From NCBI RefSeq assembly GCF_008728515.1, contig NC_044981.1, positions 133,053,937 through 133,117,936 of the forward strand: a stretch of DNA of 64,000 bases, written 5' to 3'. Shown here piece after piece: positions 1 to 11,530 of the stretch. The notes beneath the pieces were generated by a model that saw nothing but the letters and a program-made list of their open reading frames with translations, did no database searches and was not told the DNA's origin. Position numbers and translations under genes: made by a program. Position 1 is the stretch's first letter; each line of letters starts with the position of its first letter. The stretch is from Papio anubis (taxonomy: Eukaryota; Chordata; Mammalia; Primates; Cercopithecidae).

Positions 1-236
1 CCAAGGAACTGTATTTTATTATTTATTTTCCTATAGATTTTTAGCATGATGTCTGATGCACAAATGAATGAATGGGTCCTTCCTTATTCTGAGAGCAAGA
101 TGAAGCTTTTTGCATTGCTCATAGATGTGCAGTTTAGGTTAATGAGCTCCTAACATGAATATACTTCAGACACAATGAGGTGGAGAGTTGAGTGATGGTT
201 GGGAGGAAGTGCCAGTAGTAAATGAACTTTTGAAGA
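1..236. other. Intergenic, nothing recognised
   Basis: AT-rich single-copy-looking DNA at the window edge. I see no repeat family, exon signal or open frame of note. Confidence 0.5.
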
Positions 237-332
237 ATACAGATTCTCAGGCCCCATCTGAATCTTCCTGAGTCAAAATTTCTTGAGACTGGAGCTCAGG
301 AATCTGTATTTTAAAGGCACCTTAGGTACTAC
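237..332 (+). mobile_element. MER5-type hAT-Charlie fragment
   Basis: The succession 'acagattctcaggcccca', a degraded middle, then 'caggaatctgtattttaa' follows the inner part of the short non-autonomous hAT elements MER5A/MER58. The terminal repeats are missing, so this is an old truncated copy. The family call rests on remembered consensus. Confidence 0.5.
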
Positions 333-1424
333 TGAGCCTGTGCCTGATTGACAGTCTTTTCCCATAGAGTTCTACAAGGCCCGCAGGTCTGTGCCTAGAT
401 ACAGATTTCTTTGGGGATTTGTCGAAGTTGTCAAGAAAAAGGCCTATTTCAAATGATCTCAAGTGAAATTTAGAATATGGTGGGGGGATAACCAGCCTAA
501 GAAGTATATAATCCAAGTCTAGGGTGATCCAGTGTAATAGCAACAGGGCTACCATTTGTCTAATTGCTCATGCCCCATCAAAGGGATATGATACTTCGTG
601 TACCTTGTGCTCACAAACTCCCAAAGTATGAGGTTAAGGTTGGTCTTAGAAACTATGCTACAGCATAAAGTGTCAGCCTGTTGCCATCTGGTGCCCTCCT
701 CAAAGATCTAGCAAACTGAGATCTACCTCCAAATGGAGGGAATCAGAGGCGTTGTAGTGTGGAAAAGCCTGATGGTAAGCCTGGTACCTTCACGTGCAGT
801 TTAGATGTGGGCCTTGTCAGAGCTACTATAGGTTTTTGCAGGGGCTGGAGGGGTGTGGTGAGGGTGGTGTCTGAAGCAAGTTGTGGATGTGGGCTTGTCC
901 ATCTCACAGGACCGAATGACATCCAAGTTTTCATTCAGAAAGCAAAGATTCAGGGTAGGAGGACATCTGACGCCTGTCATGGTGTACATTATATGTATCT
1001 ACTAATGAAAGGTGAAGATGCTTATGAGACACCAGTCTCTCAATCCATAAGGAAACTTGTAACTCTAAGCATGATGAAGATGTGCACAGTTCATGTTGCC
1101 AGATGAGAGCACCTAGTCTGAGAAGACAGGAAATTTCAGAAGGAGAGGTAGAACCACCCTGAAATGCCTCTTGCCCAGAAGGAAGGTTGTGTGCATGAGG
1201 GCGAACATCCGCCAGGCTCAGGAGCAGGTTAGGTTGCTGGATACCAAACAATTGTTGTCTGTCATTGTCTAGAAGAGTTTTCAGATTAAGATACACTTGT
1301 AAATGGAGGTAGGAGGAGATTCATCTTAGTGGTGGAGCGGTAGAAAGGACAATAACTATCAACAAAGTATTAGCAATAAAATTTATCCGGACAGAGAAAG
1401 TAATTTATTTTTAACCACTTGCAT
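333..1424. other. Intergenic; one CTCF-like motif
   Basis: There is no recognisable repeat over most of this stretch. Short antiparallel open frames between 743 and 1296 overlap each other and look like chance. A minus-strand CTCF-like core (ttgccatctggtgc) sits at 681-694. Confidence 0.45.
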
Positions 1425-1615
1425 GATCTCATTCATTACTCAGTAAATACATTCTGCACAACTAGACTGTGTTAGGTACTACTATTCTAGGTACGAGGTA
1501 TAAGGTTATTTACTAGGTCACATACTAGCTATACAGATTATATACTAGGCATACAGGTTATTAAGACAGGTTAATTCCTCATGTCATGGAACCTGAATTT
1601 TGATAGATGATTGAT
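1425..1615 (-). mobile_element. L2 3' end fragment (diverged)
   Basis: 'cattcattactcagtaaataca' followed by 'ttctaggtacgaggtat' and 'cctcatgtcatggaacct' is the reverse complement of the common L2 tail (stop-like TGAA repeat, AATAAAT, 'tagtaggtgctc'). It is strongly diverged. It ends where an L1M fragment begins. Confidence 0.4.
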
Positions 1616-1624
1616 AAACACATC

Positions 1625-2345
1625 ATGGTTGGAGGGTAAATTAGTACAGTCATTATGAAAAACAGTTTGGAGTTCCCTCAAAAAATTAAAAATGGAGCTA
1701 TGTTATCCAGCAGTCCCACCACCAGGGACATATTCAAAGGAAATGAAATCAGTATGTCAAAAAGATATTTCTACTCCCATGTTTATTGCAGCATTATTCA
1801 CGATAGCCAACAAATAGAATAAACCTTAGTGTCTGCCAATAAATAAATGGATAAAGAAAATATGGTGTGTACATACCCAGTGGAATACCATTCAGTCTTA
1901 AAGCAGAAGAAATCCTGTCATTTGGGACAACATGGATGAACCTAGGTGATATTATGTTATGTGAAATAACCCAGGCACAGAAAGACAAATACTACATGAT
2001 GTTACTTCTATGAAGAATCTAACAAGCTCGGATTCATAAGTAAAGGGTAGAATGGTAGTTACCAGGGGCCTAGGAGTTGGTGGGCTGGATTGGGGAGATA
2101 GATATTGGTCAAAGGACACAACATTTCAGTTAGGTAGGAGGAATAAGTTGAAGAGATCTATTGTACAACTTGGTGACTATAGTTAATAACAATGTATTGA
2201 GTTATTGAAAATTGCTAGGAGTAGATTTTAAGTTTTCTCACCACAAAAATATGTGAGGTAATGTACATATTCAATTTAGCTATTCCACATGTATTTCGAA
2301 ACAAGTCCACAATAGATATACACAATTATTATTTATAAACTAAAA
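1625..2345 (+). mobile_element. L1M LINE fragment, ORF2 end and 3' UTR
   Basis: The stretch follows the L1 ORF2 C-terminal coding region in order: 'agcagtcccaccaccaggga', 'tgtttattgcagcattattca', 'aaatggataaagaaaatatgg', 'accattcagtcttaaagcag'. A degraded older-L1 3' UTR with 'ggtgactatagttaataacaatgta' follows. Many frameshifts and stops make it a dead fossil of the mammalian-wide L1M group. Confidence 0.8.
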
Positions 2346-3115
2346 ATTAGGGAATAAATAAATCAGAGTTATGAGTCGTATGAAGAGAATGAAAATAGTG
2401 TGTGTGAAAGATTATGAACCTTACAATGAATGGTCAGAGATGTGGGAATATCTTCTTCCTTCTACATTAAGTATCACTACTACCCTAATGTGCTCATTTG
2501 TTAAGAACTAAGTTTCCTTATCTTGGTGACCACTACCGAATTCACATTCTTGGCCAGACCATTGCAGCATTGGCTGTATAGGATGATTTATGGGGACTGA
2601 GACTGAATTCAGTACTGTCTATTATATCAGTACCATAATAGCAAGTAATCCCTTTCAACTGTTGCATGTGTATTAATTGAATGTTAAAGAATGTAAGATT
2701 GTACCAATATTATTATCTTCCTATTTCTTATACATGTTTGGCTGACTTGAGGAAAATAAAAACAAAATACCAATGATGTTTAGTGTTGCTAATACCTAGG
2801 TTGACTTGTGGCACATTTCTCCTTTTTTTACATTTACTCAAATTGGGACTGGCTAATAAGTAAAGTGATAGTATTTTTAATATAAAATGTCTAAATGTCA
2901 CAGAATAAGAAAATATTAAGTTGTCTGATTTTGTGTTTTCATATAAATTTAATGAATTGCATATTGTGATACCGTGATGTTATTTATATAAGGATAAATA
3001 TCCTTATACTTTTCAAATTTTGAATTAGATAATATCAAATCTAACAATTTCTTGTACTGATATAGATGATTTATAATTGTTAGACTATGAATTAGAGAAT
3101 CCAGTAGAACAATTC
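2346..3115. other. AT-rich intergenic DNA
   Basis: Strongly AT-rich sequence with long T and A runs. It may be decayed LINE material, but I cannot assign it. No exon or RNA gene is visible. Confidence 0.4.
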
Positions 3116-3478
3116 TGTTATAGTCTGAATGTTTGCATCCCCCCAAAAATTCCTATATTGAAATCCTAACCCCCAAGGAAATGGTATTAGGAGGTGATAC
3201 CTTTGGGAAGTGATTAGGTCACAAGGGCAGAGACCTCATTATTGGGATTCATGCCCCTATAAAAGAGACCCCAGGGAGCTAGCTAGTCCTTCTATCATGT
3301 GAATATAAAGCACGAGGGCACCATCTCTGATCCAGAAAGTGGGCCCTCACCAGACACTGAATCTGCCTTGATGATGGACTTTCCAGTCTCCAGAACTGTG
3401 AGAAATTACTTTTTATAAGCCATTTAATTCATGACATATTTTTATGGCAGCCCAAATGAAGGAAGCCAAATTAAGACA
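3116..3478 (+). mobile_element. Solitary LTR, ERVL-MaLR type (MLT1/MST-like)
   Basis: A 363-bp block starts TG ('tgttatagtctgaatg') and ends CA ('ttaagaca'). It carries hallmark phrases such as 'ggtattaggaggtgatacc', 'cccctataaaagagacccc' (the promoter-like TATA region) and 'cctccagaactgtgagaaa'. No viral internal genes flank it, so it looks like a solo LTR of a non-infectious fossil retroelement. The subfamily is uncertain. Confidence 0.6.
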
Positions 3479-3716
3479 ATAGATTTATTTTTCAATTTCA
3501 AATAAATTCCTAGATTTACCAATAAGACTTACGAAGTAAAAATATTTGCTTTAAATTCTAGAGTTTTCAGCATCTTGAACCATCTGATCCACTGAATCTC
3601 ATTTTACATCTAAGGAAAATGGAGACTTGGAGAAGTTAAGCTATTTGCTGTAGGAGCTAGGGATTATTTTATGTTTAAGCATTTACAGGACACCACGTCA
3701 ACCATTTATAAGTGGA

Positions 3717-3932
3717 GAGGGCATTTAACGTAGCGGTTATAAACATTCCTGGATTTGGAGCCTGTTTGTGTTTTTCACCTATACGTGCCAGCTCTGAACT
3801 TCAAGTTCCTTAATTTCTCTAAGGCTTCAGTTCCTCATCTGTACGGTCTGGAAAATGGTCACGCTCTCCTCCCTCAGAGTGTGGTCCTAGGAATTAAGTT
3901 ACATAATAACCACAAGCATGTAGCACAGTAGG
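3717..3932 (+). mobile_element. MIR SINE
   Basis: The order 'gcggttataaacattcctgg' (tRNA-like head), 'ttcagttcctcatctgta' (core) and 'gtagcacagta' (tail) is that of a MIR, about 70 percent similar by eye. Nearly full length. Confidence 0.65.
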
Positions 3933-4142
3933 GGGGCATAGAAGAAAAAATAAGAGAAAATTAGTATTGTTTAAAATAAAAATACTTCTATTTAAAAGAT
4001 CTTTCAAGGTGACATTTTTAACAATGTATATTAGAAACACCAACCTATGTAGTGTAGTAGCCTTTTTCTCGAAAATTTAACTTTTGTTAAATATCACTTA
4101 CCTCTACAACAGTGTTATTAGTACTTGTACCAAATAAATAAT

Positions 4143-4453
4143 TTTTTCTTTTTTTTCCAGAGAGGGTCTCGCTCTGGTGCCTAGGCTGGAATGCAATGGC
4201 ATGATCATAGCTGACTGTAAACTCAAACTCCTGGGCTCACTCAGGCAATCCTCCTGCCTCAGCCTCCTCAGCCCCTCGGGTAGCTGGTGCTACAGGCACG
4301 CAATACCATGCCTGGCTACATGTTGCATTTTTTTTGTAAAGACGAAGTCTCACTATGTTGCCCAGGCTGGTCTTGAACTCCTGACCTCAAGTGATCCTCC
4401 TGCCTCTGGCTCCCAAAGTGCTGGGACTGTAGAGATAAGCTACCACAGCCAGT
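4143..4453 (-). mobile_element. AluJ
   Basis: A poly-T head, then the reverse complement of both Alu arms, ends in 'accacagccagtc'. 'ctcctgggctcactcaggcaatcctcctgcc' wording and heavy divergence indicate the old J subfamily. A spurious open frame across it only reflects Alu sequence. Confidence 0.9.
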
Positions 4454-4516
4454 CTGTAAACAACTTTTGTTGTGCTTTAAATTTCAGCTAATACTTAAAA
4501 AACAACTTAATCATAT

Positions 4517-4705
4517 AGCACTTGCTAGGTGCCAGGTACACATGTCAGCACATTAATCCTCACAAAAATCAGTGACATAGATATTATCATTATCCCTATT
4601 TGACAGATATTGAAACTGCACTGAAGAGAAGTCAAGTGGGAAGTGTGAGGTCACTTGGCTGGTAAGTGAAGGAGCTGTGAGCTCTACCTGTGAGCACTAG
4701 AGCCA
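4517..4705 (-). mobile_element. MIR SINE
   Basis: 'gtgccaggtacacatgtcagcac', 'attaatcctcac', 'attatccctatttgacagat' and 'gaggtcacttggctggtaag' give the reverse complement of a MIR, running tail to head. Confidence 0.7.
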
Positions 4706-5149
4706 CTGCGGTCACCCATTCCACTGAACCGCATACATCATGGGGGAAGAACTGTTGAAAGACAGAATACTCTAGTAATTGCACAAGACCATATCTGATT
4801 TGTCTTGGTGGGTGCTGATCCAATGGAGTGTTGGCTCCTGAGAACTCCATTTTATAGGAATACTTGTTCCGTATTAAAAATGGCTGTCACTAATTGCTGC
4901 CGTGGATCATAAACTCTATTAGGGACTTTGAAAATTCTTCCCCCCACCCTCAAAATAAGCCTCGAAGATAATGTTGGTGGTAATATATATAATGATGCCC
5001 ATTTTATAAGTGATTATCGTAGGTGTTATTGAGTCTGAACAAACTCATTCTGAGTCTGAATAAAGTATATACCTTGCACCAAAACAGTTATTTGTCTAAT
5101 TTTGAAGTCACTGTAATATTTAATTTTCTTTAATGAGCACTGTGTGTAT

Positions 5150-5440
5150 CTCAATTCCGTGCTGCTGAAACTCTCGGTAAATGATGATTATGAGCAATAA
5201 AGTGAGTCAGCAGGGTATAACGGAGACTGTTCCCAGTATCCCAGAATAAAATCTAATTTCAAAATGATCAGTAATTATCTGTTTCACCTCCGGAAAGCAG
5301 TGACTCGGCTTTCAATGAAAAATGAAGGCAGGGTATTGAACTATTTGATCGCTCTCCAGACTAAGGCCGGATTGGGCGTGAGAATTGTAGGTAAATATTC
5401 CCCTTTATAACACTAGATGGCGCGCAAGAACAAAAGAGAC
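5150..5440. promoter_or_regulatory. Candidate regulatory cluster with CTCF-like and AP-1/MAF motifs
   Basis: A non-repetitive patch holds TGAGTCAGCA (AP-1/MAF-like) at 5203-5212 and ACACTAGATGGCGC at 5410-5423. The second matches the CTCF core CCASYAGRKGGCRS at 13 of 14 positions, on the plus strand. CpGs survive in this patch although the surroundings have almost none. Binding is inferred from the motif only. Confidence 0.4.
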
Positions 5441-6238
5441 AGGGGACATTTGTAGGATACATGCAACCCTCGTTTCAATTTGTGATAGAATGTATTTTCT
5501 GAAGTGAATAATTGATTTTAGGCTACTGATACCTAACGTAAGGAATACCTGACCTTACGTTTTGCCAATGTAAAATTCTGCCTCATCTCCCGTGTGGAGT
5601 CGTCCTTTGAAAAGTCTGAGCAGAATGCCAACACTTTATGTTTGGCAGAACAGTCACCACACAGACTTCCTGGCATCATTTCTACTAAATAATTCTGGCC
5701 CTAATCATAGCAAAAATAAAGTAAATTGAGTATTTAAAAAAGATGATAGAGTCAAGGGATAGTTTTATGAGCTCTATAAAATTAATTTCTGTGCTTTTTT
5801 TGGATTAAAATTTGTTTTCAGAAATGCAGGCTTGTGACATTATACAAAGCAAAAAAAAAAAAAAAATCAAAAAGCATACGATGTATTCTCTAGAGATCTT
5901 TGTTTTTTAGGTCATGAAGCTCCCAGACTTTGGGCTCTAATGTAATTTATTTGTATTTTCAACTATTATTCATAACTTTTTTTCACTTTTTATCACCTGT
6001 GCCTCCTTTGAGGAGGAGAGCCTACTGAGGCAGAGTGAGAGGCAACAAACAAAAGGTAGAAAACAAAAGGATATTACAAAGTAGAGACAAAGCATAAGTA
6101 TTCAGATTAGATGCTCTAATGTAACCCAGGTCAATGCAATTTCACATGATTTTCTGAATGTCTCTAGAGGAAAAAAAAATAATGGTGGTCAGAAGGATCA
6201 GTTGAAGTCTCATTCCTTCAAACAAAAAATTAATTTTA
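5441..6238. other. Intergenic, nothing recognised
   Basis: AT-rich DNA with an A-run at about 5850-5868. No repeat family or gene signal is recognised. Confidence 0.4.
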
Positions 6239-6526
6239 GGCCAGGTTCAGTGGCTCACTCCTGTAATCCCAGTACTTTGTGAGGCTGATGCAGGAGGACT
6301 GCTTGAGCCCAGGAGCTCGAGACCAGCCTGGGCAACATAGGGGGAACCCTGTCTTTACAAAAAATTAAGAAATGAGCTAGGTATGGTGGCATGCACCTGT
6401 GGTCCCAACTACTCAGGAGGTTGAGATGGGAGGATCGCTTGAGACCGGGGAGGTCAAGGCTACAGTGAGCCATGGTCATGCCATTGTACTCCAGCCTGGG
6501 CAAAAGAGTGAGACCCTGTCTCTCTT
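6239..6526 (+). mobile_element. AluJ with CA/TA tail
   Basis: It begins 'ggccaggttcagtggctcac', has both arms, and ends 'gagaccctgtctctc'. The A-tail has decayed into a short (CA)n(TA)n run at 6525-6551. Divergence and 'gcccaggagctcgagaccagcctgggc' wording suggest AluJ. Confidence 0.9.
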
Positions 6527-6734
6527 ACACACACACAAATATATATATATTTAAAACAGCTTTTTAGGAGAGAAGAAAAATAGCATTATGAAAAGAATGC
6601 TCTGTGAGTATCTTTGTGCTTTACAACTACATAAACCATTAATGGCCCAATACTTGGTTGAAGATGGGCCAATTGTCTTGAAGCAAGCTTGAGTTTACTT
6701 ATTGAGTACTACTTTCTGATGACTAACATCAGCG

Positions 6735-6915
6735 TTGTTTATGTATTATCTCATTCAATTCTCCTAACAGTTCTGTGGTGGGGGGTAATTATCCCACTTT
6801 ATGGATGAGAAAACTGAGGCTTAAGGAGGTGAAGTAATAAGCCCAGGGTCTCATGAGTGTCAAGTGGAGGAGCCTGTTCTGATTCTCAAGGCTTTGAACT
6901 ATGTCATGGTGTTCC
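6735..6915 (-). mobile_element. MIR SINE
   Basis: 'ttatgtattatctcattcaattctcc', 'atggatgagaaaactgaggc' and 'cccagggtctcatgag' are the reverse complement of MIR, a well-preserved core. Confidence 0.75.
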
Positions 6916-7564
6916 CTTGAGATAAGTGTTGCATTTGAAGGCTGGACCTCTGCCATATTGTGAATTAATTAAAAAAAAAAAAAAAATTCTTTAAACACCC
7001 CGTAGGTGATCTCCTGTTTCTTTCTCACCCACAAGCATTCTTTTATGTCCTTCCCACACTGCTCAGTGACCCTAGAGAAACTTGGGTACTGTAGGTGACA
7101 TTAAGAAAAGAAGCTATTTCACCTGTTTTTGCTTTCCCTCACAGATAGCATAATGCTTGAACCCAGGTTTTAATGTTACTAGCCAGATAAAGTGGACTTT
7201 TTAAGGTTTAGGGGCTGCTTTCTTGCATTTGAACACAGTTGATCTCATTCATCTCCAAAATAACTTGCCATGTAGAGAGGATTAACCTAATCTTGATTGC
7301 CTGAATTTTAGCCGATAGCACAAATACTGAAAATTTCAGGAAGGGAAATATATTTCATGTTAAGTCCTCAGATCATCTTTAAATGGCAGCAGGCATTTCC
7401 GCCTACATGCTGGCCTCGTGTCTAAGGAAGTTATCCATAAATTACTTTTTTAAAGTAACTTAGGAGGTAAGTGGTTACAAGATTATTATGAAATATGTTA
7501 TTTTGGCACCAGCTCAAATGAGGCCTTAGAGAACAGGATGTGGTTCATTCTAGGCTAAATCTGT
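6916..7564. other. Intergenic, nothing recognised
   Basis: Contains a pure A run at about 6971-6986. Otherwise unremarkable AT-rich DNA with no exon or repeat that I can name. Confidence 0.4.
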
Positions 7565-7690
7565 CTCTTGATTAGGTGGGTGAAATCGGGCAAGTCCCTT
7601 AACCTCTCTAGTCTCAAAAACTGTAAAATGTGAGGGTCGGTCCGGATGTATTTCAACATCTTTCCAAACTCAAACCTTCTGGGATTCTTT
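7565..7690 (+). mobile_element. MIR-like SINE fragment
   Basis: 'gggcaagtcccttaacctctctagtctcaaaaactgtaaaatg' contains the MIR core (positions about 7588-7630). The head is missing. Confidence 0.6.
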
Positions 7691-8364
7691 AGGCTCCACA
7701 CCTGAAGAGAGTAATTAAAAGTAGGACACATAATTTTTAATCAAAGCCAAAACTTATTTCAAGACAGTGTTGGTATAATTAATACTCAGAAGTTCTTAAA
7801 GATACTTAGATGAAAGCTCAAAAGGAAAGATGATCATGGCTTAGAAAATTCAGTGAGTAATTAATTGCAGATGACTAATATTCTTCTGCCTGTTCCCCTC
7901 TCCCTTCAGGAGCACAGGAATAAGAAAAGCAATAAAAGCGACTCCAGTTCTTCCTGGCATACCTAAGAAAAACAGCCAAAAGACATTTCTGATGTGATTT
8001 AGCATGTCGTTTTCTATCCTTGTTAATCACCATGAAATAGAACCTGCTTAATATCTAACACTACCTCTAACCTCATTTGTAATTCCAAATAGTGTAATAA
8101 TGTCCTTTGTCAGCGGCATCAAATAACCACAAGTTTCATTTCGCACAGAAGGTGGTAGTGCTCCATTTCTCCTGCTTCTTCAGTTCTTTTTTGCAAGATT
8201 AGAGCAGATGTTTGGTCAGTCTTGTAACCAAGTGATTGTTTTTTCTAATGGGGGTGCCAGGCAATGATAATGAAAGTTCACAGTTCAAGTGAAAGTTTAA
8301 AGTAGGGAAGCATTGTCAAAGGTGGGATCACTAGTCTCCAACGTGGGGATTAGACTGCAAGGCA

Positions 8365-8540
8365 TCTTAGAAGCTGGTTGGTCATCTTTCTTCCTGTTTC
8401 CCGTATCAAGAAACTAAGGCCAGAGAAGTTAAGGCCCTTGCCTGTGGTAGCACAACAACAGTTCAGTGGGACAGCCAGGACTAGACTCCAGGGTTCCTGA
8501 TGGTCAAGTTCAGAATCCTTGTACCATGCCACATTGCCGC
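8365..8540 (-). mobile_element. MIR/MIR3-family SINE
   Basis: 'caagaaactaaggccagaga', 'gttaaggcccttgcc' and 'ccaggactagactccag' follow the reverse complement of a MIR-family core, ending near 'gtaccatgccacattgccgc'. Confidence 0.6.
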
Positions 8541-9519
8541 TTTTTACGGTACCTAGATGTAGAGAAGAAAAATGGAAAGCAGGTAATTTGCAAACTGTGC
8601 CATCCTGCTAATCAAATTCGTTGATTTTTGTGTGTTTGACTTCTGCTTTTGACATGAGATTTGAAGGTCTGGTTTTGTACATTACAGAGTATACAGCATC
8701 TAAACAATCTAGTTGTTACTTTTAGGAGAAAAAGAAAAATTTGTGGAATTAACCATATTTTCTTCACAGAGAAAAAGCATTTGCATTTTTGGGTGAGCTC
8801 AGAATACATGCTCTTGACATTAATATTAAGTATACTAATAACAGCTCCTAGTGATACACTCGTGTGGTGCGTGTGTTTGTGTGTAAGTGAAAGTAAAACC
8901 AAATGAATTATTAAGACAGGATGAGAAGAGCTAGGAAGCGAAACAGGCCGGATCAGTGTCTGTCAGGACTCTTGCGTCAGCCAAAGGCAGCTGCACCAAG
9001 GTGCACCGGGATTCCTCCCGCCGGGCGTGTTTTCACGCACCAGCTTCCCTAATAGTCTGGTATGAACCTAAAGTCCACTTCAGGAGGGCTCCTTCCTAGT
9101 CATGGTCCTTTTAACTCAGAGTGAATGGAAGTGGTTTTGCAGGGGACCTAGAAAATTGATGCTAGCCTGCAGTAGCTCTAGAATAATTTTTTTTTTTTTC
9201 TTTTGACCTTCCTGGAGAAATATGGAGACAAACAGTTCTGGAGCACAACCAAGGTGATGGAATCCCTCTAAAGTAAACCTAATCTTTTAAAAAGCTGTTA
9301 AAATTGCATTTATTTTCTAGGACTTCGCTTTTTTACTCAGTGATTCCAGATTAGTACAGATTAATTCACTTCATACTTTTTTTTTTTTTTTTTTGAGTAA
9401 ACCTAATCTTAGAAAATTACTCCTAAGGTAGCTTTTGACCAATGGAGCTAATAGCAAAAGTGGAGGCATTTGTGTGTCCCTGTCTTGAGCACATCGTGCC
9501 TGCTCTCACCCAGAATCCA
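8541..9519. other. Intergenic with small CpG cluster
   Basis: Mostly AT-rich, unassigned DNA with T-runs at about 9187-9201 and 9378-9394. The exception is 8935-9050, which holds a concentration of CpGs (for example 'cccgccgggcgtg') and TTGCGTCAGC at about 8971-8980, an AP-1/MAF-like site. This patch could be a distal regulatory element; nothing in the sequence proves it. Confidence 0.35.
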
Positions 9520-9626
9520 GGGTAAGATGTATCTGAATTCTAGTTTTATCACTTCCTATCTGTATAGAAACATAGGCAAGTTAGGTAATTTCTGTGAGCC
9601 TGAATTCCCCCATATATGAGTTAATA
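9520..9626 (+). mobile_element. MIR SINE fragment
   Basis: 'tctgaattctagttttatcacttcc' then 'ggcaagttaggtaatttctgtgagcc' is the MIR core. It is cut at its 3' side by a MADE1 fragment. Confidence 0.55.
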
Positions 9627-9675
9627 TTTTGCCATAGTAATGGCAAAAACTGCAATTACTTTTGCACCAACCTAA
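9627..9675 (+). mobile_element. MADE1 transposon fragment (3' part)
   Basis: The last roughly 49 bp match the MADE1 mariner-derived element: loop region, then 'tgcaattacttttgcacc' and the terminal 'aacctaa'. The 5' arm is absent, so the miR-548-like hairpin cannot form here. Confidence 0.8.
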
Positions 9676-9935
9676 TGGGTGAAGAACCTGATGTACAGAA
9701 GATACCATACCCCTAAATGGTAGTGGCTATTTTAGCCTGTCTAATAAATAATTGAATTCATAGAGAAAAAGGAATAGATTGAGGTGTGTGTGGATTTTTC
9801 TAAGTAGTACTGAAGTTTAAAGGTTGAGATGTATTGGAAAGGGAAAAATGTTAAAAAGGATTTAAAAAATACATATATGTTCACTTCCTAAAAACTCCAA
9901 AGAATTGTTATGACACTGTAAGTAGACCTGAATTC

Positions 9936-10076
9936 TTTTTTTGAGACCTTATTTTTTGTAGAGATGGGGTCTCATTATGTTGTCCAGGTTGGTCTCAAAC
10001 TCCTGGCCTCAAGCAGTCCTCCCTCCTTGGCCTCCCAAAGTGCTGGGATTATAGGCATCAGCCACTGTGTCCAGCT
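9936..10076 (-). mobile_element. AluJ right-monomer fragment
   Basis: T-rich head, 'gtagagatggggtctcatta', 'tggcctcccaaagtgctggg' and an end at 'cactgtgtccagc' are the reverse complement of part of Alu. One arm is missing, so this is a fossil monomer or truncated AluJ. Confidence 0.8.
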
Positions 10077-10077
10077 T

Positions 10078-11195
10078 GGAGCTGGATTCTTGTCACTGGT
10101 TCCAGATGTTGTTGAGTTAGTAGTCTGCACTGTAGCGAAGTTGTTATTTTTCTTTTAGAATTTGTTCCCCGTTGCATTTTTCCTTTTAAGTCAACTTTTA
10201 AAAGAATCAAGGTTTCCTTACAAATTGTTTTCCCACATGGAAGTGTATCATTAGAACTTAATGTCAAAGACCCCTATCCCTTGCAATTAACACAAAGCAC
10301 CTTCCAATCGGATGCTCCGCATCTATTGGGAAGTCAAAGGATAATGAGTACATTGCTCTTTCAATTAAATTATAACGTGTGACAGGCAATGCTTGAATGA
10401 TGCACTGGCCCAGAGTTAAATATTGAAAATCCACCAGAAGACAAGTTGACTTAGAATGATAAATAAGTCTATGGGCTCTAGTTATAAAAGACAATGTTAA
10501 TTTTCTACTAAAATACTGCAGGTAAAAGCGGACAAGAAAATGTCCTGCTAAAAGCTGAGCATGAGGTTTGAAACAACTGATCCCTTCGTTCCCTGAAGAA
10601 TGGAACTGTAGATTCAGAAAATTAAATGATAGAGATTGTTCACTATAGTCTTTCCTCTCTGGTATAATGGTCGGCACTCTGTCAGCAAAAATCAAAAGTA
10701 ATTTTCCTGCAATGTCTACGCATTGATTCCCCGCTTTCCCCCAAAAGTTAATCTCATGGTCTCTGTTCTCACACTTTTTATATTAAAACATTTCAAAATG
10801 AAAATCAACTTCCTTTTCTTATGATTATATAAAATAATGTTCATTTAAAATACACAAATGGTGAAATGTATGAAATTAAAATTGTTCGACAATAACTACC
10901 ACTGATATTTCAATAATCATCCTTTCACGGTTATCTTTATGATGTTATTTATTGTGTAACTTTTTTCTCACATGCAGTCTTTTCCCCCCTCACCTTATCT
11001 CCATAACCATTTTCCAAACAATAGTACAAAAATAGGAAATCCATACTTATAACTTGGTGTTGGTACCTCTTCGTGTCTTTCCCCATGCTCATATAACACA
11101 TGGAAACATAAGGACATAAATGTATTTTGAGTTCTATTGTTCTATAAATAATAAAAATCATATAGTACTATAGTTTAAAACATCTTCACAGTAGA
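10078..11195. other. AT-rich intergenic DNA, function unknown
   Basis: No repeat is recognised. The minus strand keeps a 143-codon open frame at 10264-10695. Its translation shows no motif I recognise and it has no splice, promoter or poly(A) context that convinces me. Confidence 0.35.
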
Positions 11196-11207
11196 ATTCT
11201 AGATTTT

Positions 11208-11518
11208 CTTTCTTTTTTTTTTTTTTTTTTTTTTGAGACGAAGTCTCACTTTTGTTCCCAGGCTGGAGTGTGATGGCCCAATCTTGGCTCACTGCAACCT
11301 CTGCCTCCCGGGTTCAAGCAATTCTCCTGCCTCAGCCTCCTGAGTAGCTGGGATTATAGGCATGCACCACCACGCCTGGCTAATTTTTGTATTTTTAATA
11401 GAGATAGGGTTTCACCATGTTGGCCAGGCTGGTCTCGAACTCCTGACCTCAGATGATCTGCCCGCCTTGGCCTCCCAAAGTGGTGGGATTACAGGTGTGA
11501 GCCACCGTGCCTGGCTGG
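11208..11518 (-). mobile_element. AluS with target-site duplication
   Basis: Full-length Alu in reverse orientation with a long poly-T (about 23 bases). It is bounded by the exact duplication attctagatttt at 11196-11207 and 11519-11530, which fixes the insertion. Moderate divergence fits AluS. Confidence 0.95.
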
Positions 11519-11530
11519 ATTCTAGATTTT

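Noticed and set aside
3116..3478. Possible retroviral gene next to the LTR
   Set aside because: No gag, pro, pol or env-like sequence flanks it; it is a solitary LTR.
9627..9675. miR-548-like gene at the second MADE1
   Set aside because: Only the 3' arm and loop remain, so a precursor hairpin cannot form.
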